From positions 62,001-126,000 of the forward strand of contig NZ_AUIS01000007.1 in the NCBI RefSeq assembly GCF_000423825.1: a DNA stretch of 64,000 bases. The letters run 5' to 3'. The DNA comes from Thermithiobacillus tepidarius DSM 3134. Lineage in GTDB: Bacteria; Pseudomonadota; Gammaproteobacteria; Acidithiobacillales; Thermithiobacillaceae. Under the pieces are notes generated by a model. That model saw only the letters and a list, made by a program, of their open reading frames with translations, had not been told where the DNA came from and searched no databases. The translations under genes and the position numbers were made by a program. Shown piece by piece: positions 37,283-44,353 of this stretch; position 1 is the stretch's first letter; every line of letters begins with the position of its first letter.

Positions 37283-38668
37283 ATGCAATCCGACTCCCCC
37301 GACGCCAGCCGCAAAAGACTCTACGTCCTGGACACCAACGTGCTGATGCACGATCCGAGCGCCCTGTTCCGCTTTCAGGAGCACGACATCCTGCTGCCCA
37401 TGGTGGTCCTGGAGGAGCTGGATGCCCACAAGAAGGGCCTGACCGAAACCGCCCGCAACGTGCGTCAGGTCAGCCGCTATCTCGACGAACTCCTGGGCAG
37501 CACGGCCGACATCGACACCGGCCTGCCCCTGCCCCATGCCGAGGGCCGGCTCTACTTTCAGACCATCGCCCACACCCACACACTGCCGAGCAACATGGCC
37601 GGCGGCAAGGTGGACAACCAGATCCTGGCCATCACGCTGGATTTGCGCGAGCAGCATCCCGACCGTGACGTGATCCTGGTCAGCAAGGACATCAACCTGC
37701 GCATCAAGGGCCGCACCCTGGGCCTGCGGGTGGAGGACTACACCACCGACCAGGCTCTGGAGGACGCCGACCTGCTCTACACGGGCGTGTGCGCCGTGCC
37801 GGCCGACTTCTGGGAAAACCACGAGAAGGAAGTGGCCGCCTGGCGCGAGGAAGGCCGCACCTTCTATCGCATCACCGGACCGCTGACCCGGCAGTGGCAT
37901 CCCAATCAGTTCCTCTACCTGGAGGACGACCCGGACTTCAACTTCATCGTCCGCGAGGTGGAGCCCAACGCCGCCATCATCGAGCGCGCCCGGGATTACA
38001 CCCAGAGCCGCCACAGCGTGTGGGGCATCAACGCCCGCAACCGGGAGCAGAATTTCGCCCTGAACATGCTCATGGATCCGGAGATCGACTTCGTGTCCAT
38101 CCTCGGCCAGGCCGGCACCGGCAAGACCCTGCTGACCCTGGCCGCGGCTCTGCACCAGATCATGGACGAGAAGCGCTACAACGAGATCATCATCACCCGC
38201 GCCACCGTGCCGGTGGGCGAGGACATCGGCTACCTGCCCGGCACCGAGGAGGAAAAGATGATGCCGTGGATGGGCGCGCTGGAGGACAACCTGGAGATCC
38301 TGGGGCAGAGCGGCGACGGCGGGGTCTGGGGTCGGCAGGCTACTCAGGACCTGCTGAGCAAGCGCATCCGGGTCAAGTCCCTGAGCTTCATGCGCGGGCG
38401 CACCTTCCTGAACAAGTTCGTCATCATCGACGAGGCCCAGAATCTGACTCCCAAGCAGATGAAGACCCTGGTCACCCGCGCCGGCCCGGAAACCAAGATC
38501 GTCTGCCTGGGCAACATCGCCCAGATCGATACGCCTTACCTGACGGAAACCACCTCGGGCCTGACCTACGTGGTGGACCGCTTCAAGGACTGGCCCCACA
38601 GCGGCCACATCACCCTGCGCCGCGGCGAACGCTCGCGCCTGGCGGACTACGCGTCGGAGGCGCTGTAG
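37283..38668 (+). CDS. PIN-PhoH fusion ATPase (PhoH2/YlaK type)
   Basis: 461 residues. N-terminal PIN nuclease domain (YVLDTNVLMHDPSALF, residues ~13-28; ELDAHKKG; DNQILA; VSKDINLRIK give the acidic site) and C-terminal PhoH ATPase (Walker A GQAGTGKT at 275-282, Walker B FVIIDEAQN). PhoH2 proteins are RNA helicase/ribonucleases; the family is often linked to toxin-antitoxin behaviour in mycobacteria, with no antitoxin gene here. Its 3' end overlaps the convergent gene by 22 bases. Confidence 0.92.
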   Translation: MQSDSPDASRKRLYVLDTNVLMHDPSALFRFQEHDILLPMVVLEELDAHKKGLTETARNVRQVSRYLDELLGSTADIDTGLPLPHAEGRLYFQTIAHTHTLPSNMAGGKVDNQILAITLDLREQHPDRDVILVSKDINLRIKGRTLGLRVEDYTTDQALEDADLLYTGVCAVPADFWENHEKEVAAWREEGRTFYRITGPLTRQWHPNQFLYLEDDPDFNFIVREVEPNAAIIERARDYTQSRHSVWGINARNREQNFALNMLMDPEIDFVSILGQAGTGKTLLTLAAALHQIMDEKRYNEIIITRATVPVGEDIGYLPGTEEEKMMPWMGALEDNLEILGQSGDGGVWGRQATQDLLSKRIRVKSLSFMRGRTFLNKFVIIDEAQNLTPKQMKTLVTRAGPETKIVCLGNIAQIDTPYLTETTSGLTYVVDRFKDWPHSGHITLRRGERSRLADYASEAL

Positions 38669-39030
38669 AAGGTTTCGCAGTAAAGAGTGTAATGACGGGC
38701 GAAGACCTCCTCGAGTTCGTCGATGACGATCTCCGCCTTGACGCCGCCGATGGCATGCTTGGACATGGCCGCGGAGGTCTCGTTCAGGAGCTTGCGCCGG
38801 TCCAGCATGGGATAGCTCTGGCGCAGCCGCTTGATGGCGCCCACCACCGTTTCCTGCTCGGGACGCGGGAGCAGATCCGGTTGCGCCGGCTCCCGCGTCC
38901 GGGGTGCGGGCAAAGCCCGCACCGCACCGGCCCGGCTCGCCAGAAACTCCGCGAAATCCAGCAGGCTCCGCTGTTCGGTCTCGCCGAGATCCGCCAGGAT
39001 CAGCAGCAGTCTTTTCTCAACTTCGGTCAT
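38647..39030 (-). CDS. Conserved hypothetical, 127 residues
   Basis: Mostly helical, no cysteine pairs except one, no signal. N-terminal MTEVEKRLLLILADLGETEQ and LLDFAEFLASRAG resemble short helix-rich regulators; nothing assigned. Its ATG overlaps the stop of the amidotransferase-like gene (ATGA), implying coupled translation and a joint role with it and the LysR regulator upstream. Confidence 0.65.
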   Translation of the reverse strand: MTEVEKRLLLILADLGETEQRSLLDFAEFLASRAGAVRALPAPRTREPAQPDLLPRPEQETVVGAIKRLRQSYPMLDRRKLLNETSAAMSKHAIGGVKAEIVIDELEEVFARHYTLYCETFYSASDA

Positions 39031-39767
39031 TGCTCCACCTTCAGGCTGAACACGGGCGGCTTGTGGCGCTCCTGCATCAGCTGCAGGCTGCTCACCAGCG
39101 CCACCACCACCTTGTCGGTCTGGCGCTGCATCTGCGGCCACAGCTCGCGCATGCGTTCCATGAGCTCACCGACATTCTCGGGCACTTCGCGGTCCTCCTC
39201 CATGAGGATGTCCTCGATCATGCCCGGCTTCATTTCCGGCCGAAACAGCATGCCGATGCTCTGGGCGTCGGGGCGGAAGGCGATCCAGCGGCCGGCGTCG
39301 TCCACCAGGATCGGTTCCATGCCCGGCGGCAGGATCGCCTGTCCCGGCGCCCACACCAGCACGGGCTCACCATCCACTGCCTCGGCCAGGGGATCCCCCT
39401 CTCCGGTGCGGGTCTTGTGCGCCGTGGTCCAGTAGGCGTTGATGGCGGGCTCCGCGCTCAGCTGCGCCCCCTCGTAAGCCGCCATCAGCATGGCGCCCAT
39501 GCCGATGCCGACGATGGGACGCCTGGCTTGGCGGAAAGCGCCGATCACGCGGATCTCGTCCTGCAGCCAGGCATGCTGCCCGCTATCCAGCGGCGACATG
39601 GGCCCGCCCAGCAGGAAGAGGGCATCGAATTGCAGGCCGCTGCCCGGCAGATCCTGGCCCAGGAAAGGCCGGAAGTAGATGAAGCCGATGTCGCGCTTCT
39701 CAAGCTGGGTTTCGATCAGGCCCAGAAATTCGGAATAGCTGTGCTGCACCACGGCAAATCGCTTCAC
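39027..39767 (-). CDS. Class-I glutamine amidotransferase-like protein lacking the nucleophile
   Basis: 246 residues, GTG start at 39767 with AGGAG 6 bases upstream. The fold markers are there: VVQHSYSEFLGLIE start, FDALFLLGGPMSPLD, ARRPIVGIGMGAMLMA, PILVDDAGRWIAFRPDAQSIGMLFRPE. In active enzymes the elbow reads GxCxG; here it reads GIGMG, so the cysteine is glycine. A glutaminase role is unlikely; it may bind a small molecule or a partner. Sits between a LysR regulator (29 bases) and an overlapping small gene. Confidence 0.75.
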   Translation of the reverse strand: MKRFAVVQHSYSEFLGLIETQLEKRDIGFIYFRPFLGQDLPGSGLQFDALFLLGGPMSPLDSGQHAWLQDEIRVIGAFRQARRPIVGIGMGAMLMAAYEGAQLSAEPAINAYWTTAHKTRTGEGDPLAEAVDGEPVLVWAPGQAILPPGMEPILVDDAGRWIAFRPDAQSIGMLFRPEMKPGMIEDILMEEDREVPENVGELMERMRELWPQMQRQTDKVVVALVSSLQLMQERHKPPVFSLKVEQ

Positions 39768-39796
39768 ACCCGACTCCTGCAATAAGGAAACGTCCG

Positions 39797-40708
39797 TTAG
39801 GACGGGAAGACCCACTCGTCGCCGCAGCGCTCCTTGGCGAATTCCAGAAACTCGTCCATCACATGGCTGCGGAACTTCTGCTTCTGATACACGAACAGGA
39901 AGGGCCGGGCCAGGGGCGGCTCCAGCGGTATCGCCACCAGCGTGCCCAGGGCGATCTCCTTGCGCACCGTCGCTTCCGACACCACGGAAATGCCCAGCCC
40001 GCCTTCCACGGCGCCCTTGACGGACTCGGGGCTGCCCAGCTCCATGGTGATGTTGAGGTCGTTGGGGTCCAGGCCGGCGGCGGCCAGATACTCGTTGGTG
40101 ACTTCCCGCGTGCCGGACCCCTCTTCGCGCGATACGAAGGCGTAATTGAGCAGATCCGCCGCCCTCACGCTGCTTTGCTGCGCCAGAAAATGGGTCGGCG
40201 GGAAAATGGCCACCATCTGGTCCATGCAGCACTTGCGCACGGCCAGGCTCTTGTTGCTGACCGCCGCTTCCACCACGCCCAAATCGATGGTGTTGTCTTC
40301 CACCATGCTCACGATGCGGTCGGTATTGGCCACGTGCATGCGCACCTGCACCTCAGGGTAGCGCTCCTTGAAGTCCCCCAGCACGCGCGGCAGCATGTAC
40401 TCGGCAATGGTGGTGCTCGCGCCCAGCAGGAGCACGCCGCGCACGTCCCCGGTCATTTCGCCCACCCGGTTCTGCAGCTCGCTGTAGAGATTGAGGATGC
40501 GCTCCGCGTACTCGAAAACGATGGTGCCCGCCTCGGTCAGGCTGATGCGGTTGTGGGTACGGTCAAACAGACGTGTGTTAAACTGCTCCTCCAGCTGTTT
40601 GATCTGGAAGGTGACAGCCGGCTGCGTCATGTGCAGGATTTCGGCCGCCTTGGTGAAGCTCAACAGGCGGGCCACGGTGTGAAAGACTTGCAATCTTCTG
40701 TCAGCCAT
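39797..40708 (-). CDS. LysR-family transcriptional regulator
   Basis: 303 residues. N-terminal winged helix-turn-helix (FTKAAEILHMTQPAVTFQIKQLEEQ over residues ~18-42) and the periplasmic-binding-like effector domain (from ~90). The CysB/CbbR-like subgroup is suggested by overall look but not proven. First gene of an operon with the amidotransferase-like and 127-residue genes, divergent from the TM2-like gene. Confidence 0.9.
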   Translation of the reverse strand: MADRRLQVFHTVARLLSFTKAAEILHMTQPAVTFQIKQLEEQFNTRLFDRTHNRISLTEAGTIVFEYAERILNLYSELQNRVGEMTGDVRGVLLLGASTTIAEYMLPRVLGDFKERYPEVQVRMHVANTDRIVSMVEDNTIDLGVVEAAVSNKSLAVRKCCMDQMVAIFPPTHFLAQQSSVRAADLLNYAFVSREEGSGTREVTNEYLAAAGLDPNDLNITMELGSPESVKGAVEGGLGISVVSEATVRKEIALGTLVAIPLEPPLARPFLFVYQKQKFRSHVMDEFLEFAKERCGDEWVFPS

Positions 40709-40819
40709 TTGCGATTCCCGGTTGGCCCCTTGCGCGCAGGCGCAGACTGCTTACAACAATAAACTTAGACCAGAACATTATCAAACGGTTTAATACCGCA
40801 TTCAACGAAGGTATGAGCC

Positions 40820-41398
40820 ATGACCAAGACATGGAAGAAAATGGATCTGGAAGGCGGCGGCCTGCAATCGCTGCAGCTGCGCCTACTGCGCGCCCAACGC
40901 AAGCCCGCCGTGGCCTACGCCCTGTGGCTGCTGTTCCCTCTGGGGCTGCACCGCTGGTATCTGAAGGAACCCTGGTTCTGGCTCTACCCCGCAGCCAGCG
41001 CTGCGGCATTGGGCCTGTTCGCGGCAGGCTGGCCGCTGCCCGGCGCCGTGCTGCTCGGAGCCATGGCGGCTGCGGCCCTCTACGATCTCAGCCGCATCGC
41101 CGACCGCATCTCCCAGCTCAACAAGGAGCTGCGAAAGACCCTGTGGCTCAGCAAGAGCGCCCCTCCGGCCCCGCCTGGCTACCAGGGACGCTACGCGGAT
41201 TACGACCAGGGCCTGCATGACTATGTGTCCACCAAGGAACGGGAGCAGGCGGGCCATGTGCCCGTCAACCAGGGCAAGGAGCCCGACAAAACCCGATACG
41301 GGGCCGGCAAGCGCGCGCCCTCCTTCGCGGAGCAGGAGCGCATGCTGGCTGAGCTGGCCCGGCTCAAGCAGGCGCCGAAAAAGGATGACGAGAGCTGA
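40820..41398 (+). CDS. TM2-like membrane protein
   Basis: 192 residues. Residues ~25-90 hold two to three hydrophobic helices with the TM2-type sequence AVAYALWLLFPLGLHRWYL, then a long charged cytoplasmic tail (KELRKTLWLSK..., ending QAPKKDDES). Function unknown. AAGG precedes the ATG by 9 bases. The 111-bp divergent region to lysR is AT-rich and likely holds both promoters. Confidence 0.7.
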   Translation: MTKTWKKMDLEGGGLQSLQLRLLRAQRKPAVAYALWLLFPLGLHRWYLKEPWFWLYPAASAAALGLFAAGWPLPGAVLLGAMAAAALYDLSRIADRISQLNKELRKTLWLSKSAPPAPPGYQGRYADYDQGLHDYVSTKEREQAGHVPVNQGKEPDKTRYGAGKRAPSFAEQERMLAELARLKQAPKKDDES

Positions 41399-41631
41399 GA
41401 CCAGGGAGCAGCCGGGCGAAATCCGGCGCCAGTCCCAGCCTGTCGGCCCGGCATTCAGCACCTCCCCTGCCAATCAGACCAAGGCCTCATGGCCACGCCT
41501 CCCGGAAGGCATACACTTGCCTCGGGGAGAACTTAAAGCGACTCAGTGCTGCACCGCGTCAACATAACAGCGCCGGCATCTGAAGGCCGCAAAGCGCACC
41601 AAGCTTGGATCAACTCACAAAGGGGAAAAAC

Positions 41632-41916
41632 ATGGAAAACCGTCTTCCAAAGGGAAGCCTGTTTGCTCTGCTGTTCCTTTGCGCCATACTGCTTGCAGCC
41701 ATGCCGCTGACCGCCTTGGCGCAGGCTCCGCAAAGCATCCCGCTGCTGGCCAGCGCGTCTGGCACTCCGCTGGGCGCAGCCGATGCAGCCGACTTGAGCA
41801 GGTTGCTGGCCGAGGAGGAAGCCCATCCGGCGCGCCACCCCAACCTGGACTCCGTCATGCTGGCCTTGGGCTTTTTGTCCGTGCTCTACTTCCTGAACCG
41901 CCGCTACAGCCACTAG
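41632..41916 (+). CDS. Small exported protein with C-terminal membrane tail
   Basis: 94 residues. Signal peptide (SLFALLFLCAILLAAMPLTALA), ~40-residue variable middle, then LDSVMLALGFLSVLYFL followed by NRRYSH. A signal peptide plus a terminal helix with an Arg pair is the layout of C-terminal sorting tails (exosortase or rhombosortase style), but no recognised tag motif is visible. AGGGG lies 6 bases before the ATG. Confidence 0.6.
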   Translation: MENRLPKGSLFALLFLCAILLAAMPLTALAQAPQSIPLLASASGTPLGAADAADLSRLLAEEEAHPARHPNLDSVMLALGFLSVLYFLNRRYSH

Positions 41917-41935
41917 GCTGTCCCGCCCGGCCCGG

Positions 41936-41958
41936 GCAGCCCCCAGCGCGGGGGCTGC
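41936..41958. terminator. GC hairpin between convergent genes
   Basis: GCAGCCCCC / GGGGGCTGC, 9-bp stem, AGCGC loop, between the small exported protein and the aldo/keto reductase. No T-run. Confidence 0.5.
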
Positions 41959-41984
41959 TGTGCGAATGCCGGCTCCGCTGGGGC

Positions 41985-43133
41985 CTAATCCTCCGCCCGC
42001 TGATACATTTTCAGATACTGCTCCTTCGGCAAAGGCTCGCTGCGCGCCACCGCCAACGCATCTTCCAGGTGGGCCGGCTGGCTGATGCCCACCAGGGTGG
42101 TGCCCACCCCCGGCGTGGAGCGGTTGAACTGGATGGCCCGCTGCGCCGGATTGGCCAACGTGGGCATCATGGCCGGGAAGATTTCCGGGCTCTCGCGGGC
42201 CAGGATGCCCTTGCCCAGGGTGTGGCTGGCCATGAGATACAGGCGCAGCTGGAAGGCGGCCTGGATGGTGGAGGCCACATTGCCCTGGCCGGTGGCTTGG
42301 CTGAAGCGGGTGAAGCCTTCGGTCATCAGGTAGTTGAAGGGCATCTGCACGATGCGCAGGTGGTGCCGCTTGCCCTCGCCGGCAGCCTTCTCCGCCAAGC
42401 CGATCAGACTGGTCATGGACTGGAAGAGCGGATTGTCCGTCTCGACCCGGCAAGCATTGAAGGTGGAAATACCGTAGTAACGCAGCTTGCCCGCCGCCAC
42501 CGCCATCTCCAGCGCCTCGAAAACGCGCAGCAGCTTGCGGTGCATGCGCTCCTTGCCGATCAGCGGAATGTGGATCTCCGGCTGGTCCACCAGGAAGGCG
42601 TCCAGGGTTTCCACGCCCATGGCCCGGCGGCTCTGCTCCAGTTGCCAAAGGATGTAGGCGGGGTTCAGCAGATGGATGCCTTGGGCCAAGTCCTCGGGCG
42701 AGCCCAGTCCTTTGGCCATGATCTCCCGCCTGAAGAAAGCCGCCATGTCGTCGGGCCGTCCCTCGGGCAGAGTGAGGAAACCGCCCTTGGACACCAGGAA
42801 CATGGCTTCGCGGGGCACGCCCGCCGCCAAAGCCCGGCGCACCCCCTCCCCCACCGCGCGCGGAGAGCGGCCGTAGCGGTAGTTGGCCCCGGTATCGATG
42901 ACGTTGACCCCTTCCTGCAGCGCGCGGCTGACGATCCGGGCGTAGGCCTCGTCGGTGGCCTCGTCGGGCTGCCCCGGAAAGGTGCCGATGCCGATGGATG
43001 ACATCTTGATGTGCGTCTTCAGAAAGTCGCTGTAATGCGACTCGGGCAGGCGGGCGCCGAAGCGGGCCTGATAGGCCTTGGTCCCCTCCGGCGTGGCATG
43101 GCCGGGCAGCAATGCAGTTTCTTGGTTTGGCAT
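41985..43133 (-). CDS. Aldo/keto reductase family protein
   Basis: 382 residues from ATG 43133. (beta/alpha)8 barrel with GIGTFPG near the start, NVIDTGANYRYGRSPRAVGEGVRRAL (catalytic D and Y, residues ~77-102), SKGG lysine and LVGISQPAHLEDAL cofactor region. Longer than usual owing to an N-terminal extension. NADPH-dependent reduction of an unknown carbonyl. 10 bases after the deacetylase-like gene on the same strand. Confidence 0.85.
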   Translation of the reverse strand: MPNQETALLPGHATPEGTKAYQARFGARLPESHYSDFLKTHIKMSSIGIGTFPGQPDEATDEAYARIVSRALQEGVNVIDTGANYRYGRSPRAVGEGVRRALAAGVPREAMFLVSKGGFLTLPEGRPDDMAAFFRREIMAKGLGSPEDLAQGIHLLNPAYILWQLEQSRRAMGVETLDAFLVDQPEIHIPLIGKERMHRKLLRVFEALEMAVAAGKLRYYGISTFNACRVETDNPLFQSMTSLIGLAEKAAGEGKRHHLRIVQMPFNYLMTEGFTRFSQATGQGNVASTIQAAFQLRLYLMASHTLGKGILARESPEIFPAMMPTLANPAQRAIQFNRSTPGVGTTLVGISQPAHLEDALAVARSEPLPKEQYLKMYQRAED

Positions 43134-43143
43134 GGGGTTCGTC

Positions 43144-44346
43144 TCAGTCCTTGCTTTCAATCTGTCTGACGGCCATGACCCGCGGCGCCAGCAGCGGGTG
43201 ACTGTCCAGCAGCCGCTGCACGCGCGCCCGCACTTCTTCCCGCACCGGGCCGTCGTTGGGCAGGTCGCTCAAGTGGGTATACAGCCGCTCGGTTTCCTCG
43301 GCATCTTCGTCGTCCAGCTCCCAGTTGACGGCGCGCAGCAGGGCACTGGCGGCATCCGGCAGGCGCTCGTCCAGAGCGCGTCCCGTCAGTCGCGCCCACA
43401 CGCCGGTCCAGCAGCGCGCCAAGGCGATGGGATGATAGCCGCCGCCGCCCAGCACCAGCAGCCGTGGACTCTCGTCGATGACGCGTGTCGCCGCCTCCCA
43501 GAACACGCCGTTGGAGACCCGGAATTTGCTCAGGGGATCGTGGGTCAGGATGTCCGTCCCCGCCTGCAGCACCACCACGTCCGGCCGGAAGCCTTCCAGC
43601 AGCCGCGACCACAGGCTGTGGAAGGCCAGGCGGTACTCCGCGTCGTTGATGCCCGGCGGCAGGGGCAGGTTGACGGCACCACCCGGCTGGTCGTCGATGC
43701 CGCCGCCCTGGAAGGGATAGGCGTAGCTCGTGTCCATGTGGATGGAGGCGGTCAGAGTCTCCGGATCATCGACGAAGGCGGCTTCCACCCCGTCGCCATG
43801 GTGCGCGTCGATATCCAGGTACAACACCCGCAGTCCCGCCCGCCGCAGGCGCATGATAGCCAATGCCGGATCGTTGAGATAGCAGAAGCCGCGCGCCTGA
43901 TGCGGCGCGGCGTGGTGCATGCCGCCCGCCGGACTGAAGGCGGTGCGCCCGGCGAGCACCTGCTCCGCCCCTTGGATGCTGGAGCCGGTGGCGAGGCTCG
44001 GCGTGTCGAAAAAATCCGGGAAATACGGATTTTCCAGGTTGCCGAGCTGGAAGCGCTCGCGATCGGCCTGGGTCACCTTGCCGCGGAACTGGGCGCGCTG
44101 GAACGCCTGGATATAGGCCGGCTCGTGGAACCAGGTCAGCTCCTTGTTGCTGGCTTTGCGGCCGGTCAGGTACTCGGCGGGCGTGATGGCGCCGTAGGCG
44201 TTGATGAGATCCAAGGCCAGGGAGACCCGCGGGATGGCCAGCGGGTGATTGGAGGTGTAGCTCGGCCGCCGGTAGCGGGCCGCGCCGATGAACAGCGCAT
44301 CGCGGGTGGGCAGGCTCCGGGGCGCAAACTTGTCGGTCTCGTTCAT
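43144..44346 (-). CDS. Histone deacetylase/AcuC-like amidohydrolase
   Basis: 400 residues. Arginase-like zinc deacetylase fold: catalytic histidines in GGMHHAAPHQARGFCYLND, zinc ligands in LDIDAHHGDGVE, and GTDILTHDP, plus the GGGGYH strand. Bacterial relatives deacetylate acetyl-CoA synthetase (AcuC) or polyamines. Seven bases after cbbO, so cotranscribed with it; the link to CO2 fixation is unknown. Confidence 0.9.
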   Translation of the reverse strand: MNETDKFAPRSLPTRDALFIGAARYRRPSYTSNHPLAIPRVSLALDLINAYGAITPAEYLTGRKASNKELTWFHEPAYIQAFQRAQFRGKVTQADRERFQLGNLENPYFPDFFDTPSLATGSSIQGAEQVLAGRTAFSPAGGMHHAAPHQARGFCYLNDPALAIMRLRRAGLRVLYLDIDAHHGDGVEAAFVDDPETLTASIHMDTSYAYPFQGGGIDDQPGGAVNLPLPPGINDAEYRLAFHSLWSRLLEGFRPDVVVLQAGTDILTHDPLSKFRVSNGVFWEAATRVIDESPRLLVLGGGGYHPIALARCWTGVWARLTGRALDERLPDAASALLRAVNWELDDEDAEETERLYTHLSDLPNDGPVREEVRARVQRLLDSHPLLAPRVMAVRQIESKD

Positions 44347-44353
44347 GCCGCAC

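Noticed and set aside
37283-38668. PIN-PhoH gene as a toxin-antitoxin pair with its neighbour
   Set aside because: The upstream gene is a peroxiredoxin and the downstream gene is on the other strand; no antitoxin-like small gene precedes it.
39797-40708. LysR regulator as CbbR of the Calvin cycle genes
   Set aside because: No cbb gene is adjacent or divergent (neighbour is TM2-like) and the sequence alone does not single out CbbR.
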